Notes: generated by a model from the letters alone, not told the origin. A stretch of DNA of 64,000 nt from Bradyrhizobium forestalis (GCF_002795245.1 NZ_PGVG01000001.1:186001-250000); one strand, 5' to 3'. Shown: positions 25,621 through 36,187, counted from the stretch's first letter. Translations and numbers: made by a program.

Positions 25621-27144
25621 ATGACCATCAGCCCCGTCATCCGCCTGCATCCCGATGATGGCGTGGTGATCGCGCGCGCGAGCCTGCCGCCGGGAACGGT
25701 GGTTGCAGACGGCGTGACCACGGTCGACCGCATTCCCTCTGGCCACAAGATTGCGATCAAGCCAATCGCCGAGGGCGAGCCGGTCAAGCGCTACGGTCAG
25801 ATCATCGGCTTTGCCACCCAGGCCATCGCACCGGGCCAGCACGTGCACGTGCAGAACTGCGGCATGGGCGATTTCTCGAAGGACTACGCCTATTGCGCCG
25901 ACGTCAAGCCGACGCCGAACTTCGACCTGCCGGCAACCTTCGAAGGCATCCGCCGCCCGGACGGCCGCGTCGCCACGCGCAACTATATCGGCATCCTCAC
26001 CTCGGTGAATTGCAGCGCGCATGTCGCGAGCCTCGTCGCCGACGTCTTCAAGAAGAATCCGTTCACCGGCGACAATCCACTGGCCGATTTCCCCAATGTC
26101 GACGGCGTGGTCGCGCTGACCCACAAGACCGGCTGCGGCATGACGCAGAACGAGCCGCTGGCGCTGCTCCGCCGCACGCTTGGCGGCTATGCGCGGCACG
26201 TCAACTTCTCCCACGTCATCGTGCTCGGCCTCGGCTGCGAGGTGAATCAGATCGGCGGCCTGATGGAAGAGCAGAAGCTCGCGGGACGCCTGCGCGCGAT
26301 GGACATCCAGGAGGTCGGCGGCACCCGCAAGACGGTCGAAGCCGGCATCGCGTTCGTGCGCGAGGCGCTGGCTGATGCCAACAAGGTCAAGCGCGAGACG
26401 GTGCCGGCGAGCGAGCTCACCGTGGCCCTGCAATGCGGCGGCTCGGACGGCTATTCCGGCGTCTCGGCCAATCCGGCGCTCGGCGCGGCCAGCGATCTCA
26501 TCGTCCGTCATGGCGGCACCGTGATCCTGTCGGAGACGCCGGAGACCTACGGCGCCGAGCATCTGCTGACGCGCCGCGCCGTCAGCCGCGAGGTCGGCGA
26601 GAAGCTGGTCGACCTGATGCGCTGGTGGGACGAATACACGGCGCGCGAAGGCGCCGAGATGAACGCCAATCCGAGCCCCGGCAACAAGGCCGGCGGCCTC
26701 ACCACCATTCTGGAGAAGTCGCTCGGCGCGATGGCGAAGGCCGGCACCACCAATCTCGTCGAGGTGCTGCGCTACGCCGAGCCCGTCACCAAGAAGGGTT
26801 TTGTCTTCATGGACACGCCTGGCTACGACCCGGTCGCGGCGACCGGCCAAGTGGCGGGTGGCGCTAATCTCGTCTGCTTCACCACGGGCCGCGGCAGCGT
26901 GTTCGGCTGCAAGCCGGCGCCCTCGATCAAGCTCGCCACCAACACGCCGATGTACAAGCGCATGGAAGAGGACATGGACGTCAATTGCGGCACCATCCTC
27001 GAAGGCGAGGAGAGCGTCGAGCAATGCGGCCAGCGCATCTTCGAACTCATCCTGAAGACGGCGTCGGGACAGCCGACCAAGAGCGAGAGCTTCGATTTCG
27101 GCGGCGCCGAGTTCGCGCCATGGGTGCTTGGCGCGACGATGTAG
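25621..27144 (+). CDS. UxaA/GarD-family hydrolyase (altronate/galactarate dehydratase type)
   Basis: 507 residues from the ATG at 25621 with AAGGAGACC upstream. The N-terminal SAF-like domain (RLHPDDGVVIARASLPPG...) is joined to the large catalytic part. Family motifs include GYRR-type RRPDGRVATRNYIGI near 107, LTHKTGCGM, VLGLGCEVNQ, LQCGGSDGYSGVSANPALG and FTTGRGSVFGCKPAPSIKL, with several conserved Cys that hold iron in family members. It would dehydrate a sugar acid such as galactarate or altronate. Together with the aldolase upstream it could make a short hexarate route to pyruvate (inference). The exact substrate is not determinable. Confidence 0.9.
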   Translation: MTISPVIRLHPDDGVVIARASLPPGTVVADGVTTVDRIPSGHKIAIKPIAEGEPVKRYGQIIGFATQAIAPGQHVHVQNCGMGDFSKDYAYCADVKPTPNFDLPATFEGIRRPDGRVATRNYIGILTSVNCSAHVASLVADVFKKNPFTGDNPLADFPNVDGVVALTHKTGCGMTQNEPLALLRRTLGGYARHVNFSHVIVLGLGCEVNQIGGLMEEQKLAGRLRAMDIQEVGGTRKTVEAGIAFVREALADANKVKRETVPASELTVALQCGGSDGYSGVSANPALGAASDLIVRHGGTVILSETPETYGAEHLLTRRAVSREVGEKLVDLMRWWDEYTAREGAEMNANPSPGNKAGGLTTILEKSLGAMAKAGTTNLVEVLRYAEPVTKKGFVFMDTPGYDPVAATGQVAGGANLVCFTTGRGSVFGCKPAPSIKLATNTPMYKRMEEDMDVNCGTILEGEESVEQCGQRIFELILKTASGQPTKSESFDFGGAEFAPWVLGATM

Positions 27145-27384
27145 TCGCGCGCGTGCGTCGATCGCACGACGCCGTCAAAGGCAACCGGCAGCTGTCGCTC
27201 GCGACCAACAGCGGCAGCCGCGTGTGGTTCGCACGAGATGCAACAATGGTTCGCTACGTAGTGATACGGAGGCGGGCATCTCTCGCAAAGATTCCGCGGC
27301 TTACACCTGATTAACAATGTTGCCGTAGACAGAGCCCGATATGGCCCCGCACCGTCGCGTGGCCGGCTTTGAAGGGTCGAACCG

Positions 27385-27903
27385 ATGCAAGCGATACGTC
27401 CCACTGGGGTGGAAAATCTCCTCGGCGACGAGGAGCTGATCGTATCGAAGACCGATCTCAAAGGCCGCATCACCTACGCCAATGACGTCTTCATCCGGAT
27501 GGCGAAGTACTCGTGGAAGGAGCTGATGGGCGCTCCCCACAGCCTGATCCGCCATCCCGACATGCCGCGCGCCGTGTTCAAGCTGCTTTGGGACACGCTG
27601 CAGTCCAAGCAGGAGATCTTCGCCTACGTCATCAACCTGGCGAAGGACGGCAGTCATTACTGGGTATTCGCTCACGTCACGCCGACGTTCGACGAGCGCG
27701 GCAATATCGTCGGCTATCACTCCAACCGTCGCAAGCCGGATCCCGCGCAGATCGAGCGCATCAAGCCGATCTACAAGACGCTGTGCGCGGAAGAGGCGCG
27801 GCATGCCAATGCCAAGGAGGGCATGCATGCGAGCTTCGAGGCGATGGTCGGGCTGCTCAAGCAACAGGGTGTCGGTTACGATGAATTTGTGCTCTCTCTC
27901 TAA
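27385..27903 (+). CDS. PAS-domain protein (Aer-like sensor half)
   Basis: 172 residues: a single PAS domain of the aerotaxis type, about residues 15-120. [40 protein letters not shown] and [21 protein letters not shown] closely follow the FAD-binding PAS of Aer. There is no membrane segment and no signalling domain. Its 3' end overlaps the next gene, a chemoreceptor, by 23 bases, so the pair looks like an Aer split in two. It probably senses redox or oxygen status and passes this to the partner receptor (inference from family). Confidence 0.9.
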   Translation: MQAIRPTGVENLLGDEELIVSKTDLKGRITYANDVFIRMAKYSWKELMGAPHSLIRHPDMPRAVFKLLWDTLQSKQEIFAYVINLAKDGSHYWVFAHVTPTFDERGNIVGYHSNRRKPDPAQIERIKPIYKTLCAEEARHANAKEGMHASFEAMVGLLKQQGVGYDEFVLSL

Positions 27904-29185
27904 GGCGCAGGGAGCGACCGCGCTCGCATGTGTTCTTGCCGTCGTTGCCTTCGCTCTCTCTCTTCTCGGCGTGACCGGGATCACCGGTGCAGCTCTGCTT
28001 GGTGCGACGGTCGCGCTGCTCGGCTATGCCGTCTGGTGCCAGCACCGCACGGCGATGGCCGTCGATGAGGTGGCCAACGTATGCCGCAAGGCGGCGCGCG
28101 GTGATATCGAGGCGCGGATCCTGAGTGAACGGCAGGCCGGGCGGATCGGCGCGATCCAGAAGTCGGTCAACGACATGCTCGACATCACCGACGCCTTCGT
28201 CCGCGAAGCCTCGGCGTCGATGGACTATGCCAGCCGCGGCAAGTATTTCCGCAAGATCCTCGCGCGGGGCTTGCCCGGCTCGTTCCGCCGCTCGGCGGTC
28301 GTCATCAATGCCGGCACCGACAGCCTCGGCCGCCGCGTTGAGGAGATCGCCGGCATGGCGCGGCAGTTCGGCATGCATCTCGACGCGGTTGCAGGCGGCC
28401 TCATGGGCGCTGCGACCGATCTCGAATCCGATGCCGGCCAGATGGCGGCCGCGGCGGCGAAGACCAGCCGGCAGACCTCCGGCGTGCTCAGTGCATCCGA
28501 CCAGGCCTCCCGCAACGTCGCCACCGTTGCCAGCGCCGCCGAGCAGCTTGCGTCGTCGATCGCCGAGATCAGCCGCCAGGTGGCCGGCTCGACCGCGAGC
28601 ACGGGGCGGGCGGTGAACGAAGCCAATCGCGCCGGCAGCGAGATCCGCAGCCTTGCGGATGCCGCGATGCAGATCGGCGACGTCGTCAAGCTGATCAGCG
28701 AGATCGCCTCGCAGACCAACCTGCTGGCGCTCAACGCCACCATCGAGGCGGCGCGGGCAGGAGAGGCCGGCCGTGGCTTTGCGGTGGTAGCCTCCGAGGT
28801 CAAGAGCCTCGCCAACCAGACCGCGAAGGCGACCGAGGAGATCAGCGCCAAGGTCGGCGAGATGCAGCAATCGACCACCAATTCGGTCGCGGCCGTCGAG
28901 GCGATTGCGCAGACCATCGCCGAGATCAACGGCATCACCGCCTCGATTGCGGTCTCGATCGAGCAGCAGGGGGCGGCGACGCGCGAGATCGCTCGCAACG
29001 TTCACGAGGCCTCGACCGGCACTTCGCAGGTCTCCTCCAACGTGACAGGCATCAGCGAAGCCGCCGACGATACCGGCCGCGTCGCTGCCCGCGTCAACAG
29101 CGCCTCCGAGCGCGTCCACGGCGAAGTCGAGACGCTCCGCCGCGAGGTGACGCAGTTCTTGCAGCGGCTGACGTCGGCGGCGTAG
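27881..29185 (+). CDS. Methyl-accepting chemotaxis protein, partner of the PAS protein
   Basis: 434 residues from the ATG at 27881 inside the PAS gene. Two adjacent hydrophobic helices ([16 protein letters not shown] and [17 protein letters not shown]) anchor it with no periplasmic domain. A HAMP-like stretch ([20 protein letters not shown]) and a cytoplasmic signalling helical hairpin follow, with the conserved tip [20 protein letters not shown] near residue 285. Lack of a periplasmic sensor is typical of energy-taxis receptors, which take input from a cytoplasmic PAS. No che genes are in the window. Confidence 0.92.
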   Translation: MNLCSLSKAQGATALACVLAVVAFALSLLGVTGITGAALLGATVALLGYAVWCQHRTAMAVDEVANVCRKAARGDIEARILSERQAGRIGAIQKSVNDMLDITDAFVREASASMDYASRGKYFRKILARGLPGSFRRSAVVINAGTDSLGRRVEEIAGMARQFGMHLDAVAGGLMGAATDLESDAGQMAAAAAKTSRQTSGVLSASDQASRNVATVASAAEQLASSIAEISRQVAGSTASTGRAVNEANRAGSEIRSLADAAMQIGDVVKLISEIASQTNLLALNATIEAARAGEAGRGFAVVASEVKSLANQTAKATEEISAKVGEMQQSTTNSVAAVEAIAQTIAEINGITASIAVSIEQQGAATREIARNVHEASTGTSQVSSNVTGISEAADDTGRVAARVNSASERVHGEVETLRREVTQFLQRLTSAA

Positions 29186-29216
29186 CAGCCTAGCTGGTTG
29201 CTGACGGGAGCACGCT

Positions 29217-29374
29217 GCCCTTCCTTCTCCCCTTGTGGGAGAAGGTGGCGCGAAGCGCCGGATGAGGGGTTGCATCCGCGGGATCAAAAGAGAGTTGGAC
29301 TCGCGGAGAGAACCCCTCACCCGTCTCGCCGCTATCGCGGCGAGCCACCCTCTCCCACAAGGGGAGAGGGAAGA
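29217..29374. repeat. Palindromic repeat family B, copy 1
   Basis: Left end CCTTCTCCCCTTGTGGGAGA and right end TCTCCCACAAGGGGAGAGG are inverted copies, with GGCGCGAAGCGCCGGATGAG and the inverse CACCCGTCTCGCC inside. It fills the gap after the chemoreceptor. The rest of the gap to 29501 shows nothing clear apart from where the promoter of the next operon must lie. Second copy at 51906-52060. Confidence 0.8.
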
Positions 29375-29501
29375 AGCGCGTGCCCTCCGCTAGGAAGCAC
29401 TCGGCCCGCACCTTGCATAGGCACCCTGTGCCCGTTGTTAGTGCTTGATCGCGCTGACCTCAGGTGTTCTGCTCAAAAAAGCTGCTGGAGCACCGCACCC
29501 C

Positions 29502-32500
29502 GTGTCGATCTACGTCGCGCTACACCACGTCACGCACTACAAATACGACCGTCCGATCGACCTGGGACCGCAGACCATCCGTCTGCGGCCGGCGCCGCAC
29601 ACGCGCACGCCGATCCTGAGCTATTCGCTCAAGGTCACGCCCTCCAATCATTTCGTGAACTGGCAGCAGGACCCGCAAGGCAACTGGCTGGCGCGCTACG
29701 TCTTCCCGGAGAAGACCACCGAGCTGAAATTCGAGGTCGACTTCACCACGCAGATGACCGTGGTCAACCCGTTCGACTTCTTCGTCGAGCCCTATGCCGA
29801 CAGCTTTCCATTCGACTATCCGAAGGACCTGAAAACGGAGCTCGCGCCCTATCTCGAGACCATCAAGCCCGATCGCCTGTTCGCCAAATTTCTCGACTCG
29901 ATCCCGCATGAAGCCCCGAACACCGTCAACTTCCTGGTCGAGCTCAATCGCGAGCTCCAGAAGAAGGTCCGCTACATCATCCGCATGGAGCCGGGCGTGC
30001 AGACGCCGGAGGAGACGCTGGCCTCCGGCGCCGGCTCGTGCCGCGACTCCGCCTGGCTCTTGATCCAGACGCTGCGCCATCTCGGTCTCGCCGCCCGCTT
30101 CGTCTCTGGCTATCTCATCCAGATCCGTCCCGACATCGATCCGATCGAGGGACCGCCGGAAGTCGAGAACGACTTCACCGAGCTGCACGCCTGGGCCGAG
30201 GTCTATCTGCCGGGCGCGGGCTGGATCGGTTTCGATGCGACCTCGGGCATGCTCGCGGGCGAGGGGCACATCCCGGTCGCTGCCACGCCGCATTATCGCT
30301 CGGCGGCGCCGATCTCCGGTGGGGCGGGCTTTGCCGAGGTCGAGTTCGCGTTCGACATGAGCGTGAGGCGCATCCGCGAGGCGCCGCGCATCACCAAACC
30401 TTTCTCCGACGAATCCTGGGCGCGGCTCAACGATCTCGGCGAGCAGGTCGACGGCGATCTCGCGAGCCAGGACGTGCGGCTCACCATGGGTGGCGAGCCG
30501 ACCTTCGTCTCTGTCGATGATCTCGAGGCAGGGGAGTGGAATACGGAAGCCGTCGGTCCGACCAAGCGCGCGCTCGGCGACGATCTGATCCGCCGCCTGC
30601 GCACGCGCTTCGCGCCCGGCGGACTTCTGCATTACGGCCAGGGCAAATGGTATCCGGGCGAGAGCCTGCCGCGATGGGCCTTCGGTCTCTACTGGCGCAA
30701 GGACGGCGTGCCGATTTGGAAGAATGCCGACCTCATCGCCAAGATCGAAAATCCGCGGCGGCCAGAGGTCAAGGATGCTGAAGCTTTCATGGAAGGCACG
30801 GCGGCGCGCCTCGGCCTCGACCTCGGCTACATCATGCCGGCCTATGAGGACCCCGCCTATTGGCTGCAGAAGGAAGCCGAGCTTCCGGTCAATGTCGATC
30901 CCACCGATTCCAAACTGTCCGATCCGGAGGCGCGCGCACGCATGGCGCGCGTGTTCGACCAAGGTCTGACCACGCCGCGCGGCTTCGTGCTGCCGATCCA
31001 GCGCTGGAATGCACCGCCGCGCTGGCGCAGCGAACGCTGGCCGCTGCGGCGCAATCATCTGTTCCTGACGCCGGGCGATTCTCCGCTCGGCCTGCGCCTG
31101 CCGATCGGCTCGCTCGGTCACATCCCGCCCAATCAGTATCCTTACATTGTCGAGCAGGATCCGATGGAGCCGCGCGGCAAGCTGCCGGTGTTCACCCGCG
31201 CCGCGCGCCCGCCATCGCCGCCGCGCACCGCCCCCGAGCATCTCAACACGGCGATTCCCGTGCGCACGGCGATGGCGGTGGAGATCCGCGACGGCGTGAT
31301 CTGCGCCTTCATGCCGCCGGTCGAGCGCATCGAGGATTATCTCGAGCTGATCTCGGCGCTCGAAGACGCCGCCGAGGAGATGCAGCTTCCGGTTCACGTC
31401 GAGGGCTATCCGCCGCCGTTCGATCCGCGCATCGAGGTCATCAAGGTGACGCCGGATCCCGGCGTCATCGAGATCAACATCCAGCCGGCGCAGAGCTGGC
31501 GCGATGCGGTCGAGATCACCTCCGGCCTCTACGAGGATGCAGCCAAGGTGCGACTCGGCGCCAACCGCTTCCTGGTCGACGGCCGCCACACCGGCACCGG
31601 CGGCGGCAATCACGTCGTGGTCGGCGGCTCGAGCCCGCAGGACTCGCCTTTCCTGCGCCGGCCGGATCTCTTGAAGAGCCTCGTGCTGTACTGGCAGCGG
31701 CATCCGTCGCTGTCTTATTTCTTCTCCGGCCTCTTCATCGGCCCGACCAGCCAGGCGCCGCGCATCGACGAGGCGCGTCACGACAGCATCTACGAGCTCG
31801 AGATCGCGCTCTCGCATGTGCCGCCGTCCGGTTACCAGACGCCGCTGTGGCTGGTCGACCGGCTGTTCCGGCACCTGCTGGTCGACATCACCGGCAACAC
31901 CCACCGCGCCGAGATCTGCATCGACAAGCTCTATTCGCCGGAAGGCTCGACCGGCCGGCTCGGCCTCGTCGAATTCCGCGCGCTCGAAATGCCGCCGGAT
32001 CCGCGCATGTCGCTGGCGCAGCAACTGCTGATCCGCGCGCTGATCGCAAAGTTCTGGCGCGAGCCGCTGAGCGGCAAGTTCGTGCGCTGGGGCACCGCGC
32101 TGCACGACCGCTTCATGCTGCCGCATTTCATCTGGGAAGATTTTCAGGACGTGCTCTCCGAGCTGAAGCAATCAGGCTATCCGTTCGAGCCGGAATGGTA
32201 TCTGGCCCAGCTCGAATTCCGCTTCCCCGCCTTCGGCCGGGTCCATCATGGCGGCGTGACGCTGGAGCTGCGCCAGGCGCTGGAGCCGTGGCATGTGCTG
32301 GGCGAGGAGGGCTCGGCCGGCGGCACCGTGCGCTATGTCGACTCGTCGGTCGAGCGGCTCCAGGTCAAGGCCGAAGGCTTCGTCGAGGGCCGCCACGTCA
32401 TCACCTGCAACGGCCGCCGCCTGCCGATGACCCCGACCGGACGCTCGGGAGAAGCGGTGGCCGGTGTCCGCTTCAAGGCCTGGCAGCCGGCCTCCGGCCT

Positions 32501-32771
32501 GCACCCGACCATCCCCGTTCACGCGCCCCTGACCTTTGATCTGATTGATGCCTGGAACGGCCGCTCGCTCGGCGGCTGCGTCTACCACGTCGCCCATCCT
32601 GGCGGGCGCAGCTACGACACCAAGCCGGTCAACACCTACGAGGCCGAGGCGCGGCGGCTGGCGCGCTTCCAGGACCACGGCCACACCCCGGGTCCGATGC
32701 AGCCGCCGCCCGAGGAACGCACAAATGAGTTTCCGCTGACCCTCGACTTGCGGACCCCGCTCCTGCAATGA
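29502..32771 (+). CDS. Transglutaminase-like protein with DUF2126 (putative amidoligase) domain
   Basis: 1089 residues, GTG start at 29502 ([16 protein letters not shown]); a longer frame from 29445 reads through AT-rich upstream sequence. Residues 1-280 form a bacterial transglutaminase/cysteine protease-like module with Cys180 in [10 protein letters not shown], His229 in [11 protein letters not shown] and Asp245 in GFDATSG. The remaining 800 residues are DUF2126, annotated in Pfam (from memory) as a putative amidoligase; [32 protein letters not shown] and [20 protein letters not shown] are visible. No signal peptide. First gene of a three-gene operon with an ATP-grasp/alpha-E protein and another transglutaminase. 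It is predicted to cut or form amide bonds in an unknown peptide. Confidence 0.92.
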   Translation: MSIYVALHHVTHYKYDRPIDLGPQTIRLRPAPHTRTPILSYSLKVTPSNHFVNWQQDPQGNWLARYVFPEKTTELKFEVDFTTQMTVVNPFDFFVEPYADSFPFDYPKDLKTELAPYLETIKPDRLFAKFLDSIPHEAPNTVNFLVELNRELQKKVRYIIRMEPGVQTPEETLASGAGSCRDSAWLLIQTLRHLGLAARFVSGYLIQIRPDIDPIEGPPEVENDFTELHAWAEVYLPGAGWIGFDATSGMLAGEGHIPVAATPHYRSAAPISGGAGFAEVEFAFDMSVRRIREAPRITKPFSDESWARLNDLGEQVDGDLASQDVRLTMGGEPTFVSVDDLEAGEWNTEAVGPTKRALGDDLIRRLRTRFAPGGLLHYGQGKWYPGESLPRWAFGLYWRKDGVPIWKNADLIAKIENPRRPEVKDAEAFMEGTAARLGLDLGYIMPAYEDPAYWLQKEAELPVNVDPTDSKLSDPEARARMARVFDQGLTTPRGFVLPIQRWNAPPRWRSERWPLRRNHLFLTPGDSPLGLRLPIGSLGHIPPNQYPYIVEQDPMEPRGKLPVFTRAARPPSPPRTAPEHLNTAIPVRTAMAVEIRDGVICAFMPPVERIEDYLELISALEDAAEEMQLPVHVEGYPPPFDPRIEVIKVTPDPGVIEINIQPAQSWRDAVEITSGLYEDAAKVRLGANRFLVDGRHTGTGGGNHVVVGGSSPQDSPFLRRPDLLKSLVLYWQRHPSLSYFFSGLFIGPTSQAPRIDEARHDSIYELEIALSHVPPSGYQTPLWLVDRLFRHLLVDITGNTHRAEICIDKLYSPEGSTGRLGLVEFRALEMPPDPRMSLAQQLLIRALIAKFWREPLSGKFVRWGTALHDRFMLPHFIWEDFQDVLSELKQSGYPFEPEWYLAQLEFRFPAFGRVHHGGVTLELRQALEPWHVLGEEGSAGGTVRYVDSSVERLQVKAEGFVEGRHVITCNGRRLPMTPTGRSGEAVAGVRFKAWQPASGLHPTIPVHAPLTFDLIDAWNGRSLGGCVYHVAHPGGRSYDTKPVNTYEAEARRLARFQDHGHTPGPMQPPPEERTNEFPLTLDLRTPLLQ

Positions 32772-32798
32772 GTATGATGCGGGGGCAGGGAGAGGCGC

Positions 32799-35312
32799 AT
32801 GGCCGAGGGCGCAGCCGAAGACAACGACCAGGCGGGCAGGGCAAAAGCTCAGCAGCGGATCGCGCAATGGGTCCGCGATTATAGCCGCCTGCCCGGCATC
32901 CCCGACGAGTTCTTAGGCCCGGACGGCACCCCCCGCGCGGTCTGGAGCCGCTTCTTCGATGCCTTCGGCGCGCTGGCGCCCGACGAGATCGAGCGGCGCT
33001 TCGGCATGGCCGATCGCCATCTCCGCGAGGCCGGCGTCACCTACCGCGCGCCCGGCGACAGCGCCGACCGGCCCTGGTCGATCAGCCATCTGCCGCTCTT
33101 GATCGACGAGGCCGACTGGCGGCAGCTTTGCGCCGGCATCACCCAGCGCGCCGAGCTGCTGGAGCGCGTGCTGCGCGACATCTATGGTGAGGGCCGGCTC
33201 GTCACCGAAGGCGCGCTGCCGGCAGCCGCGATCGCCGGCAGTCCGGAATATCTTCGTCCCGTCTGCGGCGTGCCGCCGCCGGGCGGACGCTATCTCTCGC
33301 TCTATGCAGCCGACGTCGGCCGCGGCCCCGATGGCCGCTGGTGGGTGCTCGGCGACCGCACCCAGGCGCCCTCGGGCGCGGGCTACGCGCTGGAGAATCG
33401 CCTCGTGCTCTCGCGCGCCTTCTCCGACCTCTACAAGTCGATGAACGTGCCGCGCGTCGCCCCGTTCTTCGAAGCTTTCCGCGACAGTCTTCGCGCGCGC
33501 GCCGATCGCGACGAGCCGCGGATCGGCGTGCTGACGCCCGGCAGCTTCAGCGAGACCTATTTCGAGCACGCGACGCTGGCGCGCTATCTCGGCTTCCTCC
33601 TGGTCGAGGGCGACGATCTCGCGGTCAGCGACAACCGCGTCCACATCCGCACCGTCGCCGGCCTGAAGCGGCTCGACGTGCTCTTGCGCCGGGTCGATTC
33701 CAACTCGCTCGATCCGCTCGAGCTCGATGCCTCCTCGCGGCTCGGTGTGCCCGGCCTGATCGATGTGCTGCGCAAGGATGGCGTCGTCGTCGCCAACATG
33801 CCGGGCTCGGGCGTGCTGGAGGCGCGGGCGCTGCTCGGCTTCCTGCCGGCGCTGAGCCGCCGCCTGCTCGGCGAGGAATTGAAGATGCCGCACATCGCGA
33901 CCTGGTGGTGCGGCCAGCGCGCGGCGCGCGACGAGGTGCTGGCGCGGCTCGACGAGGTCGCGATCGAAGGTGCTTACCGGCGCGGCGTTCCCGGTTTCGA
34001 CTCGAGCGGTCCGGTGCTCGCGAGCGAGCTCGATGCGAGTGGCCGGCAGCGCCTGATCGATGCCATCACCACGCGCGGCATGGACTATGTCGGCCAGGAG
34101 GTGGTGCGGCTCTCGACCATGCCGGTGTGGGAGCACGGGCAGCTCACGCCGCGTCCCTTCGTGCTGCGCGTGTTTGCCGCCGCCACAACCGACGGCTGGG
34201 CCATCATGCCCGGCGGCTTCTGCCGGATCGCCGAGCAGCCGGACGCGCGCGCCGTGTCGCTGGGCGACGGCGCGCGTGCCGCCGCCGTCTGGGTCGTCTC
34301 CGAAAAGCAGGTCTCGACCGCGACCTTGCTGCCGGCGACCGACAAGGTCCGCATCCGCCGCATCGCCGGCGTGCTGCCGAGCCGCGCCGCCGACAACCTG
34401 TTCTGGCTCGGCCGCTATCTCGAGCGTGCCGAGGCGACGCTGCGCCTGGTGCGCGCTTTGGGCTCGCCGAGCGGGCCCAACAAGGGCACGGCGGCCTCGG
34501 TGCAATCGGCCGAACGCATCCAGCGCATGCTGGTGGCCTGGGGCGCGGTCTCGCAAACGTCGCGCACGGCGCCCGGACGCATCGTGGCCGAAGCGCTGCA
34601 GAGCGAGGCGCGTTTCGGCTCGGCGCTGTCGCTGGTGCGCGCGGCCCAGCGCACCGCGACCTCCTTGCGCGAGCGGCTGTCGCCCGATGCCTGGCAGGTC
34701 ATAACAGAAATGGCCGAGCGGCTGGCTTACGAAGTGGAGGACGACGACAGTGTCTTGAGCGCAGCCGAGCTGACCTTGCAGGAGCTGGCGAGCTTCGCAG
34801 GCCTCGCACAGGAGAACATGAACCGCGCCGCCGGCTGGCGTTTCCTCGACATCGGACGCCGCACTGAACGCGCCATCAACACCACGCGCTTCACGCGGCA
34901 GTTCGCTTATGACGAGGCCGGCGACGAGGATCTCGACATTCTGCTGACGCTGGTGGACTGCCAGATCACCTACCGCTCGCGTTATCTGCTGGCGCCGATC
35001 CTCGCGCCGGTGCGCGACCTCGCCGTGCTCGATCCCTACAATCCGCGATCGGTGGCATTCCAGGTGACGACGCTGAACGAGCACATCGCCGCGCTGCCGA
35101 GCCTGAAGGAGCACGGCCTGATCGAGAAGCCGCAGCGGCTCGCGGTGGCGATGCAGGCGATGCTCGCGACCGCGGAGGCCGAGAAGCTCGAGGTCAAGAC
35201 GCTGTTCTCGCTGGAGCAGGATCTGCTCAGCCTCGCCGACGCGATCGGGCAGCATTACTTCCCGCACGGTCCCAATGCCAGCCGGCCGGAAAAGCTGACG
35301 GGGCTGGCGTGA
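32799..35312 (+). CDS. Circularly permuted ATP-grasp and alpha-E domain fusion protein
   Basis: 837 residues from the ATG at 32799 with CAGGGAGAGG upstream. Residues 1-480 are the circularly permuted ATP-grasp type 2 ligase (DUF404/DUF407): RPWSISHLPLLIDEADW, GDRTQAPSGAGYALENRLVL, GVLTPGSFSETYFEHATLA and MPVWEHGQLTPRPFVLRVF. From about 520 to the end is the all-helical alpha-E domain (DUF403), starting LPSRAADNLFWLGRYLERAE. These two domains are usually separate genes; here they are one polypeptide. ATP-grasp ligases of this group are predicted to join a carboxylate to an amine. It lies 27 bases after the DUF2126 gene and overlaps the next gene by four bases. Confidence 0.93.
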   Translation: MAEGAAEDNDQAGRAKAQQRIAQWVRDYSRLPGIPDEFLGPDGTPRAVWSRFFDAFGALAPDEIERRFGMADRHLREAGVTYRAPGDSADRPWSISHLPLLIDEADWRQLCAGITQRAELLERVLRDIYGEGRLVTEGALPAAAIAGSPEYLRPVCGVPPPGGRYLSLYAADVGRGPDGRWWVLGDRTQAPSGAGYALENRLVLSRAFSDLYKSMNVPRVAPFFEAFRDSLRARADRDEPRIGVLTPGSFSETYFEHATLARYLGFLLVEGDDLAVSDNRVHIRTVAGLKRLDVLLRRVDSNSLDPLELDASSRLGVPGLIDVLRKDGVVVANMPGSGVLEARALLGFLPALSRRLLGEELKMPHIATWWCGQRAARDEVLARLDEVAIEGAYRRGVPGFDSSGPVLASELDASGRQRLIDAITTRGMDYVGQEVVRLSTMPVWEHGQLTPRPFVLRVFAAATTDGWAIMPGGFCRIAEQPDARAVSLGDGARAAAVWVVSEKQVSTATLLPATDKVRIRRIAGVLPSRAADNLFWLGRYLERAEATLRLVRALGSPSGPNKGTAASVQSAERIQRMLVAWGAVSQTSRTAPGRIVAEALQSEARFGSALSLVRAAQRTATSLRERLSPDAWQVITEMAERLAYEVEDDDSVLSAAELTLQELASFAGLAQENMNRAAGWRFLDIGRRTERAINTTRFTRQFAYDEAGDEDLDILLTLVDCQITYRSRYLLAPILAPVRDLAVLDPYNPRSVAFQVTTLNEHIAALPSLKEHGLIEKPQRLAVAMQAMLATAEAEKLEVKTLFSLEQDLLSLADAIGQHYFPHGPNASRPEKLTGLA

Positions 35313-36187
35313 TCTACGACATCCGTCACGTCACCACCTACGAGTACGAGAATCCCGTCAGCTTCGCCCGCTGCACGCTGCGGCTGGAGCCCAGAAGCGG
35401 CGCCGGCCAGGAGCTGATCTCGCACGATCTCGAGATCCATCCACGCCCGGCCGAGCGCAATGTCAGGCGCGATTTCTTCGGCACGCTGACCGAGAGCGTG
35501 GTGATCGAAGCCGCGCATCGCAATCTGCGCATCGACTCGCGTTCGCGCGTCTCGGTGTCGCGCCAGCCGCCGGCGCGCGATGCATCCAGTCCGCCCTGGG
35601 AGAGCATTCGCGACATCGCGTTCGAAGCAACCAGCCTCGGGCCGGCTTCGCCGGTCGGCTATGTCTTTGCGAGCCCCCTGGTGCCGGTGCTGCGCCCTGT
35701 CAGCGCCTATGCGGGGATCAGCTTTCCGCCCGGCGCGGGCATCCTCAAAGGCGCGGTCGATCTGATGCATCGCATCCGCAACCAGTTCCGCTACGACGCC
35801 AAGGCGACGGTGATCTCGACGCCGCTCGACGAGGTCTTCGACAAGCGTCACGGCGTCTGCCAGGACTTTGCCCATGTGATGATTGCAGGGCTGCGCGGGC
35901 TCGGCCTGCCCGCGGCCTATGTCAGCGGATATCTGCGCACCATTCCGCCGCCGGGCCAGCCGCGTTTGCAGGGCGCCGACGCCACCCACGCCTGGGTGTC
36001 GCTGTGGTGCGGGGTGGAGCTCGGCTGGGTCGATCTCGACCCGACCAACGATCTCCTCATCGGCAACGATCACATCGTGCTTGCAATGGGGCGCGATTTT
36101 TCCGACGTCTCGCCGGTCGACGGCATCATCGTCGGCTCGCACAAGCAGAAGCTCGGCGTCGCCGTCGACGTGCTGCAGGTGGAGTAG
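35309..36187 (+). CDS. Transglutaminase-family cysteine peptidase-like protein
   Basis: 292 residues, GTG start at 35309 within the stop of the ATP-grasp gene (GTGA). The N-terminal beta domain (IYDIRHVTTYEYENPVSFAR) is followed by the transglutaminase core with Cys184 in HGVCQDFAHVMIAGLR, His227 in ATHAWVSLWC and Asp242 or Asp244 in GWVDLDPTND. All triad residues are present, so it should be active. It is cytoplasmic by sequence, with no signal peptide. Homologues occur beside ATP-grasp/alpha-E genes across bacteria. In this operon it is the third gene and may remove or process the peptide made by the ligase (inference). Confidence 0.93.
   Translation: MIYDIRHVTTYEYENPVSFARCTLRLEPRSGAGQELISHDLEIHPRPAERNVRRDFFGTLTESVVIEAAHRNLRIDSRSRVSVSRQPPARDASSPPWESIRDIAFEATSLGPASPVGYVFASPLVPVLRPVSAYAGISFPPGAGILKGAVDLMHRIRNQFRYDAKATVISTPLDEVFDKRHGVCQDFAHVMIAGLRGLGLPAAYVSGYLRTIPPPGQPRLQGADATHAWVSLWCGVELGWVDLDPTNDLLIGNDHIVLAMGRDFSDVSPVDGIIVGSHKQKLGVAVDVLQVE

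Noticed and set aside
29520..32171. 883-codon minus-strand frame
   Set aside because: Antisense of the transglutaminase/DUF2126 gene, whose plus-strand product has clear domains and a full catalytic triad.
32913..35267. 784-codon minus-strand frame
   Set aside because: Antisense of the ATP-grasp/alpha-E gene; composition is shadow-like with many Arg, Gln and His.
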